Part shown: positions 19,431-27,323 of the stretch, one piece after another
How positions within the stretch are numbered: position 1 is the first letter of the stretch
Layout of the letters: the number at the start of each line of letters is the position of its first letter
From: Terrimonas ginsenosidimutans
Lineage (GTDB): Bacteria > Bacteroidota > Bacteroidia > Chitinophagales > Chitinophagaceae
Direction: 5' to 3'
Assembly (NCBI RefSeq): GCF_022012415.1
Contig: NZ_JAKLTR010000009.1
Location: 1 to 64,000, forward strand
DNA: 64,000 nucleotides
Notes under the pieces: generated by a model
The model's input: the letters and a program-made list of their open reading frames with translations, nothing else
The model's database searches: none
Told to the model about the DNA's origin: nothing
Made by a program: the position numbers and the translations under genes

Positions 19431-19448
19431 TAACATGAAGTATATTTG
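19421..19448 (+). promoter_or_regulatory. Putative promoter of the nucleosidase gene
   Basis: TATATTTG at 19441-19448 is an exact TAnnTTTG -7 box; TTTG at 19421-19424 is 16 bp upstream as a -33 element, slightly short of the usual 19-21 bp. It overlaps the terminator tail. Transcription would start only a few bases before the TTG start codon at 19462, giving a nearly leaderless message. Confidence 0.45.
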
Positions 19449-19461
19449 CAAAAACTAAACT

Positions 19462-20052
19462 TTGAATAACGACCGACAATTTCCCGCAGCCCTGTTAGAG
19501 CAGGATCCTCTCTACGTTTTCGCCCTGGAAATGGAGGCTTCAACAGAGTTCTCTCATGCAGATACATTGTTTACCGGCGTGGGAAAACTTCATACTTCCT
19601 ATAATCTCATTAAACGGATTGAAAAGAAAAGACCTTCGCTCATCATCAATCTCGGATCTGCAGGCAGTAATACCTTTCAGCGTGGAGACGTGATCTGTTG
19701 CACCCGCTTCATTCAGCGGGATATGGATGTAACAGCACTCGGGTTTGAAAAATACCAGACACCTTTCTCTGATGATCCCGTGATCCTTGAACATGGTTAC
19801 CAGCTCCCCCATCTCCCTGCAGGCATCTGCGGCAGTGGCGACAGTTTCGAAATTGATCATCGCGTAACGGAATATGATGTGATCGACATGGAAGCATTTA
19901 CCATAGCCTGGATTGCACACCGGGAAAACATTCCCTTGCTTTGCCTGAAGTATATTTCCGACGGAGCCGATGGAAAAGCTGCTGAGCACTGGCAGGAAGC
20001 TGTGAAGAATGCAGCTCAGGCATTGAAAAAAGCGTTAACAGAGATCCGCTAA
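19462..20052 (+). CDS. Nucleoside phosphorylase / MTA-SAH nucleosidase-like protein
   Basis: A 196-residue member of the PNP/UDP phosphorylase superfamily. Visible motifs are FTGVGKLHTSYNL (ribose/phosphate-side Gly loop), LIINLGSAGS, ICGSGDSF (substrate loop) and VIDMEAFTIAWIA, the D-M-E signature that binds ribose hydroxyls. These look most like 5'-methylthioadenosine/S-adenosylhomocysteine nucleosidases, which split the N-glycosidic bond in methionine salvage. It is shorter than typical MTAN (about 230 residues). The start is TTG: an in-frame stop at 19456-19458 excludes anything upstream, and the next ATG would cut the first strand. Its stop overlaps the convergent DUF481 gene by 4 bp. 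Confidence 0.82.
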   Translation: MNNDRQFPAALLEQDPLYVFALEMEASTEFSHADTLFTGVGKLHTSYNLIKRIEKKRPSLIINLGSAGSNTFQRGDVICCTRFIQRDMDVTALGFEKYQTPFSDDPVILEHGYQLPHLPAGICGSGDSFEIDHRVTEYDVIDMEAFTIAWIAHRENIPLLCLKYISDGADGKAAEHWQEAVKNAAQALKKALTEIR

Positions 20053-20795
20053 AAATAAGTTTCAGCAGTCAACCCAAAATTGATCAGCAGGTTATCCCGG
20101 CCCGTCCGTGAAAACCTGTTGTAGTTTACCGCTGTCGTAATACCCAGCCACTTCCTCAATTTCAATGTCAGGCTGTTCGTTGAACGAATGATATAGTCAT
20201 CAAACCTGGAAAGCGAAGGCTGCCAGAAATGTCCTCCATCGAGCACGATCAGGTCCTTCACTACAATATGATATTTAACACGAAATGAATTACGGAATGT
20301 CTGGTAGACGTCTTTCCCCTGGTTCGGCAATTCGAGATCATTCGTTTCATACAGGACCCCGTCACTAACAACCAGTTCAAGATCTTTTTTATTGAAGATA
20401 TTATAGCCAAGTCCCACACCTGCCTGCGCCTGGTAGTTGATCTTCAGAGAGTAACTGGAAGTAAAAGTCGCAAGTCCCCAATAATATAACTTCTGTGTGT
20501 TCTTCAGCACATCGAAATTCAATCCCGAAGAAAAATCATTATTGGTAAGATTTACGCCCTGGCGCCCATAGATCCAGGTATTGGTACTGTTCAGCGTAAC
20601 CGCCTTTCTGTTGATCGTAAAGGAAACTCCATTATTGAACACATAAGATCTTCCGTCATTGGTCTTATTGAAGATCCCTGTAGCCGCATACTTGAGATGA
20701 TAATGAGTGCTGTCATTGAACTGAGCAGATGTTTCCGCCACATTGCAGAAGATCATACATACGAGCAACAGCTTCATCAAAAAAAATCTAACCAT
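20049..20795 (-). CDS. DUF481-family outer-membrane protein
   Basis: A 248-residue protein with a signal peptide (LLLVCMIFCNVAETSAQ). The mature protein consists of repeated amphipathic beta-strands typical of DUF481 (salt-induced outer membrane protein) barrels: VSFTINRKAVTLNS, YYWGLATFTSSYSLKINYQ, AGVGLGYNIFN and the closing LLINFGLTAETYF, which ends in Phe as expected for barrel assembly. The frame is open back to 20909, but that would place the N-terminus over the upstream gene's terminator hairpin; I choose the ATG at 20795, with the ATG at 20777 as an alternative. Function unknown beyond the family label. Confidence 0.8.
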   Translation of the reverse strand: MVRFFLMKLLLVCMIFCNVAETSAQFNDSTHYHLKYAATGIFNKTNDGRSYVFNNGVSFTINRKAVTLNSTNTWIYGRQGVNLTNNDFSSGLNFDVLKNTQKLYYWGLATFTSSYSLKINYQAQAGVGLGYNIFNKKDLELVVSDGVLYETNDLELPNQGKDVYQTFRNSFRVKYHIVVKDLIVLDGGHFWQPSLSRFDDYIIRSTNSLTLKLRKWLGITTAVNYNRFSRTGRDNLLINFGLTAETYF

Positions 20796-20870
20796 CAGAA
20801 CACCCGTCTTTATTTCATAGCGAAGGTACGGCACAAATACCAAACCAGTTTTGAGGATGCTTGTAAACAA

Positions 20871-20910
20871 AATGCTTTCAGTAGGACCGATCGGTCCGGC
20901 TGAAAGCATT
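20871..20910 (-). terminator. Terminator of the SRPBCC gene
   Basis: Inverted repeat with 11-bp outer arms (AATGCTTTCAG and its complement) around an inner GACCGATCGGTC palindrome; on the minus strand it is followed by a T-rich TTTGTTT. It lies 20 bp past the SRPBCC stop codon. Confidence 0.8.
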
Positions 20911-20928
20911 CAAAAAAGCAGGTATCAC

Positions 20929-21357
20929 TTAAGCAAGCGACTCAGTGTATTTTTTGAAATTATCAAGGATGGCCTGCCAGCCCTGGCGTTGCATATCAAG
21001 TGAATTCTCCGTCTCTGCCTGGAAAGTTTCAACAACTCTTGTCGTATCACCATCCGGAGTAAATACGATCTCGGTTTTACGTCCATCACCCATTGTATAT
21101 TCGATCAGTGAATGATGCTTTACCACATCATAGACGCCTCCAAAATCGAAGCTGAAGCTTCCGTCCTTCGCCGCCATCGTTGTGGAAAAACTACCGCCCT
21201 CGCGAAGATCATTCTCCGCTGCCGGTGCATGCCAGTCGGGAGATGCCGCACACCATTGCTTGATGTGCTCCGGTTCATTCCATGACTCCCATACTTTTGC
21301 TACAGGAGCGTTAACAACGGTTTCTACAGTAATGAAGTTCTTTGTTGCGGTTGACAT
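20929..21357 (-). CDS. SRPBCC / AHSA1-like protein
   Basis: A 142-residue protein with the START/Bet v1-like fold of the AHSA1 family: VETVVNAPVAKVWESWNEPEHIKQW at the start, then DFGGVYDVV and IEYTMGDGRKTEIVFTP, VVETFQAE, and the C-terminal helix RQGWQAILDNFKKY. Members bind small hydrophobic ligands; roles in bacteria are mostly unassigned. The ATG at 21357 lies six residues before the first strand, as usual. Monocistronic. Confidence 0.88.
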   Translation of the reverse strand: MSTATKNFITVETVVNAPVAKVWESWNEPEHIKQWCAASPDWHAPAAENDLREGGSFSTTMAAKDGSFSFDFGGVYDVVKHHSLIEYTMGDGRKTEIVFTPDGDTTRVVETFQAETENSLDMQRQGWQAILDNFKKYTESLA

Positions 21358-21394
21358 AAATTCTCAGTTAAATGGTTATTGTTGTTTGACAATG

Positions 21395-21402
21395 CAAACA
21401 TA
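21395..21402 (-). promoter_or_regulatory. Putative -7 box of the SRPBCC gene
   Basis: On the minus strand this reads TATGTTTG, an exact TAnnTTTG match, 38 bp before the start codon. No good TTTG is seen at -33. Confidence 0.35.
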
Positions 21403-21510
21403 CGACCGCCACAGAAAATGGACGCGGTGTGGTAGTGACTTTGAGCGGGGCGTTTACGACCTGAGGGCGGTTTGGAAGGTGAGGAAGGTTTGAAAGATTC
21501 CTCACCTCCG

Positions 21511-22215
21511 TCACCTCCCCAACCTGAAAGAAACACTCCCCGTAATAGAATTAAAATCTCCCTTACTCCAGGATAATGCTTTTTGTTCGCCTCCGTTTAA
21601 CGGGTAAAGGATCTCCTGTATCATCATCTTTTCAAAACCCCAGTTATAGGAAGAAGACAGGCCCAGGTATACTCTTTTCCCAACACGGCATTCGACCGTC
21701 ATCCCGGCCTGTGCTAATGAAAATACGTTGGTAGGATAGCGATATTCATAAGCGTAATGGATCGTCACGTTTCCATTTTCATCCGTAGATTCAGACCAGG
21801 AAACACCCCGGTCATATTTACCCGTAACATTTATAACCAAGCCTCCATACGGCCTTATAGCTATTCTGTTTTTCAGAAATTCAAATCTGCCACCAACACG
21901 GAACGGGACTTGTGCAAACCTTCTTCCCGCGCCACCGGATGAACCTTCCGCGTCAATACGCTGAATGCGTTCGCTGTATTGGCGCGTATAAATTCCGGAC
22001 TCAATATACAAATGCCTGCGAAGCATTTTTCCAACCGTTAAACCAAAGTATCCGGAACCTGCATCTTCCGGCGAACGGAATGTTTTTCCCGGATCATCCA
22101 TTTTATAATGATCATCAGACCATCCCGTTTCAACGCTCATAAAAAAACCGGATTGAGAGAAAACATCCTGCAAAGAAGTCAGGAACAGCAGGAGCAACAG
22201 GAAAATGCGTGGCAT
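21511..22215 (-). CDS. Outer-membrane beta-barrel protein
   Basis: A 234-residue porin-like protein. The ATG at 22215 gives a compact signal peptide (PRIFLLLLLFLTSLQDVFSQ); the open frame upstream to 22278 adds an implausible extension. Barrel strands include FMSVETGWSDDHYKM, YFGLTVGKMLRRHLYIESGIYTRQYS (split by turns), GGLVINVTGKY, GMTVECRVGKRVYLGLSSSYNWGF and SITGSVSFRLGR. The general plan resembles OmpA/PorT-like eight-stranded barrels. Ligand and role are unknown. It is on the same strand as the SRPBCC gene but separated by 150 bp and a promoter-like box, so they are probably not one transcript. Confidence 0.75.
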   Translation of the reverse strand: MPRIFLLLLLFLTSLQDVFSQSGFFMSVETGWSDDHYKMDDPGKTFRSPEDAGSGYFGLTVGKMLRRHLYIESGIYTRQYSERIQRIDAEGSSGGAGRRFAQVPFRVGGRFEFLKNRIAIRPYGGLVINVTGKYDRGVSWSESTDENGNVTIHYAYEYRYPTNVFSLAQAGMTVECRVGKRVYLGLSSSYNWGFEKMMIQEILYPLNGGEQKALSWSKGDFNSITGSVSFRLGR

Positions 22216-22330
22216 AAGCGGTAGTATATAAAACAAAATACAATACCCTTTGTAAACAAATTGGCCAAAATGTATCAATTGTGTTTTAGGGAAGATAGAC
22301 TGCGGCTCACTGCCTCACATACGGATTCTC

Positions 22331-22359
22331 AAAAAAGGAAAGCCCGTTTTTCAACGGGC
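22331..22359 (-). terminator. Terminator of the alpha/beta hydrolase gene
   Basis: Stem GCCCGTT/AACGGGC (22342-22348 and 22353-22359) followed on the minus strand by TTTCCTTTTTT; 47 bp after the hydrolase stop codon. Confidence 0.75.
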
Positions 22360-22405
22360 CCGGTTAATGGCTATGGTTAATACATGCTTATTTGAAATCG
22401 CGTTC

Positions 22406-23185
22406 CTAATGTTGTTCCAGCCAGGCCAGTATCTGGTCCGCATCCTCGATCCAGGTGGAGGCCATGGGCGCAAAGTGATTCCTGTCCGTCAACACAAGAT
22501 CAACTGTCGAATAAAGATTTTTATACCGTTTGAAATTCTTTTTTACCTGTGAGGCAGAAACATATTGATCCCGTCTTCCCGCAAGCAATAATAATGGGCG
22601 ATGCGCTATCGAAAAATCCAACACAACCGCCGATGTCAACACTCCGCGCATCACCCGTTTCGTTTCAGGAATGACCAGCTCATAATAAGCATCCTTCTGT
22701 TCATCCAGTGTCATCCCATTTGTAAATATCTTCTGCCACTTCCGGAACGAAAGCAGATATGTTCTGTCTGTTGCCGGGCAGTAACCAAGCGTACTAAAAT
22801 GCATACAGAGGAATCTTAATTTCCGGATGATCGTATCTGCCGGCGGAACAGGATGAATAGCGATAGCAGCAGCAGTAAGCCCCCTGTTCAGTAATATTTG
22901 TGCGATCAACCCACCAAAAGAATGTCCTATCACGATCGGCTTCTCCGGCAACTGGCTTACAACAGCGGTGAAGTGGCCGATCACATCATTGAACGTAACA
23001 GCCGCAAGCGCAGGATCCGGCTGGTGCCCCCGCAATGTTTCCGCATCTGCATTCTTGCCAGGCCATGGCGGTGCGATAGCCGTATAGCCCTTCTCTTCAA
23101 AATAACAAAGCCAGTTGTCCCAGCAGCTATGACTGATAAATGCACCGGTAATAAACACCACTGTCCCAGACCCGATCGTTCTCAT
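22406..23185 (-). CDS. Alpha/beta hydrolase
   Basis: A 259-residue cytoplasmic alpha/beta-hydrolase. The oxyanion/early loop reads VFITGAFISHSCWDNW, the nucleophile elbow is IGHSFGGLIAQ, the probable catalytic Asp is in AGRRDQYVSASQ and the catalytic His in TDRNHFAPM. A helical cap covers the region between VPPADTIIR and KRVMRGVL. It is clearly paralogous to the protein at 46142-46936: same order of motifs, same cap with YLLSFRKWQ against YLMSFKTWQ and RGVLTSAVVLDF against RGGLTRAAAVDY. Alignment with that paralogue favours the ATG at 23185 over the open-frame start at 23227. Substrate not predictable. Confidence 0.88.
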   Translation of the reverse strand: MRTIGSGTVVFITGAFISHSCWDNWLCYFEEKGYTAIAPPWPGKNADAETLRGHQPDPALAAVTFNDVIGHFTAVVSQLPEKPIVIGHSFGGLIAQILLNRGLTAAAIAIHPVPPADTIIRKLRFLCMHFSTLGYCPATDRTYLLSFRKWQKIFTNGMTLDEQKDAYYELVIPETKRVMRGVLTSAVVLDFSIAHRPLLLLAGRRDQYVSASQVKKNFKRYKNLYSTVDLVLTDRNHFAPMASTWIEDADQILAWLEQH

Positions 23186-23312
23186 TGACTGATTCCATTT
23201 CACCTGTTCAACAACAATGCTGAACATGCTTTACAAAGCTATTCCAAAGGAAAACTGCAGGCAAGGTCAGGATCAACTGCTGTATTGTATATTTCCGGCT
23301 AACAGAAAGTAT

Positions 23313-23335
23313 AAAAAAACCGGCACGCGCCGGTT
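23313..23335 (-). terminator. Terminator of the sigma-54 regulator gene
   Basis: Stem AACCGGC/GCCGGTT with 4-nt loop, followed on the minus strand by seven T; 22 bp past the stop codon. Confidence 0.88.
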
Positions 23336-23356
23336 GATAAAGGATCAGGACAATGA

Positions 23357-24748
23357 TCAGTATTTTGATTTATCTATCCCAAGTTTTTTGATCCTTGAGT
23401 TAAGGGTAGACACATTCATTCCAAGCATTTCCGCTGCACCACCTTTGCCGAAGATCTTGCCATTACAAAGATCCAGCACCGCTTTGATATGCTCACGTTC
23501 ATTCTCTTCGATCGTCTTTACTTTATAGGTAGCCTGTTGATCCTCCGCCGACCCGGGCAGGATCACATGATTGATCGTTTGTCCCTCACAAAGTAATACA
23601 GCCGTTTCCATCGTGTGCTCAAGCTCCCGGATATTGCCGGGCCACTCATAACGCATAAAGGAGTCCATGACTTTTGGGCTGATTGACCGGACCGGTCTTC
23701 CGGCTTTATTACTGTATACTTCCATGAAATGATACGCCAGGATATGAATATCTTCCTTGCGGTCCCGCAACGCCGGCAGCGTTAGGGGGAACACCCGCAA
23801 CCGGTAATATAGATCCATTCTGAAACGGCCTTCGGCTACTTCTTTTTCAAGATTCCTGTTCGTCGCTGCAATGATCCGGACATCTATACGAACCGTATTG
23901 CTGGCCCCGATGCGTTCTATTTCCCGCTCCTGTAATACTCTTAACAATTTCACCTGCAGATCGGGAGGCATATCACCGATCTCATCAAGGAAGATCGTTC
24001 CCTTATCCGCCTGTTCAAACTTCCCGATGCGCCGTTCTGTTGCCCCGGTAAACGCACCACGCTCGTGACCAAAGAGCACCGATTCGATAAGCGTCGCCGG
24101 CAGGGCCGCACAGTTGATCTTTACCATTGGTTGTGAAACCCTCCCTGAAAAACGATGGATCAGCTCAGCGATCTTTTCCTTCCCGGTCCCGCTCTCACCG
24201 AGTATCAATACAGATGTGTCAGAAGGCGCAACAAGTTTCAGGTGATGCAGCACGGTTTGTAAACGCTGACTGTTTCCTACAATACCAAAAAAGTTCTGAC
24301 CGGAAGAAACAGTCGCCGCAAGCTTTTGCGGGGCTGGCTGCACGCCCCCCGCTTCCTTACGGATAATTGACTCAAGACTGTGATTGTGCAAATAGCGCGC
24401 GACCTCTAAAGTGACCAGTACGTCTTTCTCTTTGAACGGCTTTACGAGAAATCCGTATGGATGGGTTGCTTTCGCCGCATCAAGCGTATCCTTATCAGAG
24501 TTAGCCGATAAATAAATAAATGCAATATTCATCTTCCGCAAAATGCGGGCAAGATCAATTCCCGTGGAAGGCCCCTGTAAAAATATGTCCAGCAACACGA
24601 TCTCCGGACGGTCTTCTTCTATCAGTTGTAGTGCGGCCTCTACCGAACGCGCAATCCCGCAGGATTGATACCCTGCCCGGACAAGGATCATCTCCACATT
24701 GTTTGCCTCGATGAACTGATCTTCCACAATAAGGATCTTCTCTTTCAT
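23357..24748 (-). CDS. NtrC-family sigma-54 response regulator
   Basis: A 463-residue regulator with three domains. The receiver (1-120) has phospho-acceptor Asp54 in IVLLDIFLQG. The AAA+ domain (about 150-385) has Walker A GESGTGK (184-190), the sigma-54 contact loop GAFTGA (231-236) and Walker B TIFLDEIGD (251-259). A Fis-type HTH (about 420-460) has GGAAEMLGMNVSTLNSRIKK. It activates RpoN-dependent promoters after phosphorylation. No histidine kinase lies beside it; the nearest downstream kinase with a suitable class is not in the window, so it is an orphan regulator. The intact GAFTGA means it should be able to remodel sigma-54 holoenzyme. Confidence 0.96.
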   Translation of the reverse strand: MKEKILIVEDQFIEANNVEMILVRAGYQSCGIARSVEAALQLIEEDRPEIVLLDIFLQGPSTGIDLARILRKMNIAFIYLSANSDKDTLDAAKATHPYGFLVKPFKEKDVLVTLEVARYLHNHSLESIIRKEAGGVQPAPQKLAATVSSGQNFFGIVGNSQRLQTVLHHLKLVAPSDTSVLILGESGTGKEKIAELIHRFSGRVSQPMVKINCAALPATLIESVLFGHERGAFTGATERRIGKFEQADKGTIFLDEIGDMPPDLQVKLLRVLQEREIERIGASNTVRIDVRIIAATNRNLEKEVAEGRFRMDLYYRLRVFPLTLPALRDRKEDIHILAYHFMEVYSNKAGRPVRSISPKVMDSFMRYEWPGNIRELEHTMETAVLLCEGQTINHVILPGSAEDQQATYKVKTIEENEREHIKAVLDLCNGKIFGKGGAAEMLGMNVSTLNSRIKKLGIDKSKY

Positions 24749-25026
24749 ACCTCGGAATGATGATTAACCGGCTGCTCTGCGCGCTTGTTTTTGGGATAAT
24801 GCGATTAAAACGGAAACAACTTAATGCTTAAAGATAATCGTCATCCCGGTTCCGCGATTGGATTAGATCAGAAATTACAATTAATGTTGTACAATGACCG
24901 TTCACCGTCAGCCGGGATTTCATGTTCTGGCAATATCGCCGCAAACGATGCAGGATATCACAAACGCCCGGCACTCATTCCTGGAACTCACTTTCAATGA
25001 CGTTGAGCTATCATGAATACCTCAAC

Positions 25027-25908
25027 TTAAACATCCGCCGACAACTTCTTAAAGTTGGAAAAATTCATTCCTGAGTTATTCTTAAAAAACTTACTGAAGT
25101 GAGCAAGATCCTCAAACCCCAGCGCATAGGCGATCTCTTTCATACTCCTGTCGGAAAAACGCGCAAGTCGCTTTGCCTCCAGCACTATCTGCTGTTGGAT
25201 ATGATGGCTTACTGGAAAACCGGAGATCTTTTTCACAATGCGATTGAGATGACCCGGCGTTACACAAAATTCATGTGCATAATCCGACACCATTTTCCGG
25301 GAAGCAAAATGCTTCTTCAGAGAATCCATGAATCTGTTCACCAGATCCTTCTCCGACCCCGTAGAACCAGCCGAATGCTTCTGTTCCATCTTTTGTGACA
25401 GATACAGCATGAAGATCCTGAACAAACATTTCAGAATGCCCGACCTCGAATTTCCATGAAGCGTAAATTCCCTTCTCATCTTGACAAGCATATCCTCGGC
25501 TTCCATCCGGATCTCATCATCCGTATCCAGAACCATTGCACCTTCCACAACATGACAGCCCGCATGTAAGGGCATCACGGAATCAGGACCCGAAAGATGA
25601 AAGAAATCAGGAACCATTGACAGGTAATATCCTTCTATCCATTGGGTAGACTGGAGATGACGGAACTGACCAGGTCTCAGCAGGTAAACCTTACCGGCAG
25701 TCAGTTCGATATCCATATGGTCTGCGGTAAGCTGGCCGCGTCCCGACTTGATCCAAATGATCTCGTAGGTCTTCAACCGGATCATCCGGTTACGATTGTG
25801 TTGAAAAAACCATTCGAGCGTGTGTATCTCGAATGAAGTGCTTCCCGATGGCGCACCTAACGTTGCGCCGCCAAAGATGCCGTTGAAGGTAATGGTTGCA
25901 GATGTCAT
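25027..25908 (-). CDS. AraC-family transcriptional regulator
   Basis: A 293-residue regulator. An AraC-type cupin-like ligand domain occupies about 20-100 (KTYEIIWIKSGRGQLTADHMDIELTAGKVYLLRPGQFRHL), followed by a helical linker and the double HTH at about 190-290 (VSDYAHEFCVTPGHLNRIVKK and SMKEIAYALGFEDLAHFSKFFKNNSG). The H-F-S-K-F-F-K signature is intact. The ligand is not predictable. The start ATG at 25908 leaves a short N-terminal arm. Two inverted repeats 30 bp apart lie 95-143 bp upstream and may be operators for this gene (see 26003-26051). No neighbouring gene is an obvious target. Confidence 0.93.
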   Translation of the reverse strand: MTSATITFNGIFGGATLGAPSGSTSFEIHTLEWFFQHNRNRMIRLKTYEIIWIKSGRGQLTADHMDIELTAGKVYLLRPGQFRHLQSTQWIEGYYLSMVPDFFHLSGPDSVMPLHAGCHVVEGAMVLDTDDEIRMEAEDMLVKMRREFTLHGNSRSGILKCLFRIFMLYLSQKMEQKHSAGSTGSEKDLVNRFMDSLKKHFASRKMVSDYAHEFCVTPGHLNRIVKKISGFPVSHHIQQQIVLEAKRLARFSDRSMKEIAYALGFEDLAHFSKFFKNNSGMNFSNFKKLSADV

Positions 25909-26002
25909 AAAACGGTTTTGAGTTAACCGATGAAGGCAACCGCTATGCCACGTTTACAACCAAATAACAATCAGACAGATACGACAGAATTATCAAACTT
26001 CT

Positions 26003-26051
26003 TTAGCGAAATATCGCTAAAAGCAAAACAGGTTAACGATATTTCGTTAAC
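26003..26051. promoter_or_regulatory. Paired 18-bp inverted repeats, probable operators
   Basis: Two related palindromes, TTAGCGA-AATA-TCGCTAA (26003-26020) and TTAACGA-TATT-TCGTTAA (26033-26050), share the form TTARCGA-N4-TCGYTAA. Their centres are 30 bp apart, close to three helical turns, so two dimers would bind the same DNA face. They lie upstream of the AraC-type gene. Confidence 0.6.
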
Positions 26052-26093
26052 TGAATTACGTTGTTTAGTTAAGAGATCTTCGTTCAGTTGCAC

Positions 26094-26222
26094 GATGGCC
26101 GATGACCGATGGCCGATGGCCGATGGCCGAGCTTCGCGCTTCGATAGCATCTTAGCGGTTATCGATGGCCGATGACCGATGGCCGATGGCCGAGCTTCGC
26201 GCTTTGATAGTATCTTATAGAA
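26094..26222. repeat. Duplicated GATGGCC array with GAGCTTCGCGCTT tail
   Basis: Block 1 (26094-26155) has five heptamers (GATGGCC, GATGACC, GATGGCC, GATGGCC, GATGGCC) then GAGCTTCGCGCTTCGATAGC. Block 2 (26164-26220) has four heptamers (GATGGCC, GATGACC, GATGGCC, GATGGCC) then the same tail with C-to-T changes. The tail contains the hairpin-like GCTTCGCGC. The blocks are direct repeats differing by one heptamer, as expected from slippage. Confidence 0.9.
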
Positions 26223-26297
26223 TCTGTACTTGCTAAAAGAGACCCTCCATACAGGAAGATTTCTTTTTATTTATTAGTATTCAGCCTTTGTATTTCG

Positions 26298-26334
26298 GCC
26301 ATCGGCCATCGATCATCGGCCATCGATCATCTCT
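26298..26334. repeat. Inverted GATGGCC heptamers overlapping a gene end
   Basis: Inverse-orientation heptamers (GGCCATC, GGCCATC, GATCATC, GGCCATC, GATCATC) face the arrays at 26094-26191. The stop codon of the hypothetical gene (26313) lies inside them, so its last four residues (MIDGR region) are encoded by repeat sequence. Confidence 0.85.
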
Positions 26335-27098
26335 ACCAGCGCTCCGATCATCTCCTCCTGAATTTCAAACTGGCCCGTTTCCGCCTCAACATTCACATAC
26401 TTTTTCTTTTTCAATCCATAGTAGACACTCAGCGAACCATCGTCTGTCGCACGTTTTGAATGCTGCAACACCACATTGTAGCCCGCAGCTTTTAACTTCC
26501 TGAACAATGAAGCATCTGTCGTAAGAAAAAAATTATCCGCATCATGCTGTGACGTTGCATACACCTGTGATGCTTCCCGCCGGAGATCACCGCTTTTATC
26601 ATAACTATCTACTGAAAGATCACCGTCTTCGTTATTATGAACGGCGATCACAACCGAAGCCGATGATGTTAACTTCGATTTCATAAATGCCGCAAACTTT
26701 CTCACAGACCGAATGGCTGCAGGTGTCACCCGGCCACTCAGTTTAGCGAGAGTTTTGCGTATCCCTGCCTCTGTAAAGATCCTGTTCGGATCAAACCTGA
26801 ACAGCCTGCCCTCCTGCCGGAATGAAATAAGCCGTTCATTCCCATTCTCTATATGCACAAGCATTCCGCCAGAGAGTGACAACACTTTGTGCGCCGCCTC
26901 AATGGCGGTGATTTCATTATGATGCAGGTTGACGATCACCCGCTTTCCTGAAGATCCGTACCGATAGGTCTTAACGGCGATCTTCGTATCACCCACCTGG
27001 CACCAGCCCGTTGTTTCCACGGGCTCTATCGCTCCCGGCTGCGAAACAGCAGGAAACGAACAACCTAGCAGCACGATAAGAATTTTTATCCAGATCAT
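26313..27098 (-). CDS. Hypothetical exported or lipid-anchored protein
   Basis: A 261-residue protein I do not recognise. The ATG at 27098 gives a short hydrophobic leader (MIWIKILIVLLGCSFPAVSQ) that can be read as a lipoprotein signal (LLGC, Cys14) or an ordinary signal peptide cleaved after VSQ. The upstream frame to 27203 adds a charged extension without export features. The mature part has two similar short motifs, VNLHHNEITAIEAA and IAVHNNEDGDLSVDSY, each an H-N followed by acidic residues; such pairs can bind metal in hydrolases, but I cannot confirm a family. A third segment, TTDASLFRKLKAAGYNVVLQ, looks like an alpha/beta sandwich strand-helix unit. Confidence 0.7.
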   Translation of the reverse strand: MIWIKILIVLLGCSFPAVSQPGAIEPVETTGWCQVGDTKIAVKTYRYGSSGKRVIVNLHHNEITAIEAAHKVLSLSGGMLVHIENGNERLISFRQEGRLFRFDPNRIFTEAGIRKTLAKLSGRVTPAAIRSVRKFAAFMKSKLTSSASVVIAVHNNEDGDLSVDSYDKSGDLRREASQVYATSQHDADNFFLTTDASLFRKLKAAGYNVVLQHSKRATDDGSLSVYYGLKKKKYVNVEAETGQFEIQEEMIGALVEMIDGR

Positions 27099-27323
27099 TT
27101 TCGTTACTATAAATATGGTTCGCAAAGCCGGCACCCGGCATCGTTCAGCGGGCAGTTTTCTATGTGTATCCTTTTCCCAGTATGAGCAAACATCTTCCTC
27201 CATTGCAAGGACTGGTCACATTGAAAACGCATATTTTTCACTTTATCACGAAAAATCATTCCATTCATCGCGCCTCCGCTGATTATGGCAGGCTAATTGG
27301 CTAAATACGGGAAAAAGACTGGC

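Larger units (their letters stand above)
25909..26312. other. Regulatory and repeat region upstream of araC-type gene
   Basis: About 400 bp without a gene. In order: 90 bp of leader, two related inverted repeats (26003-26020, 26032-26051), two blocks of GATGGCC heptamers each followed by GAGCTTCGCGCTT (26094-26222), and an inverted heptamer block that overlaps the end of the next gene. Confidence 0.7.
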
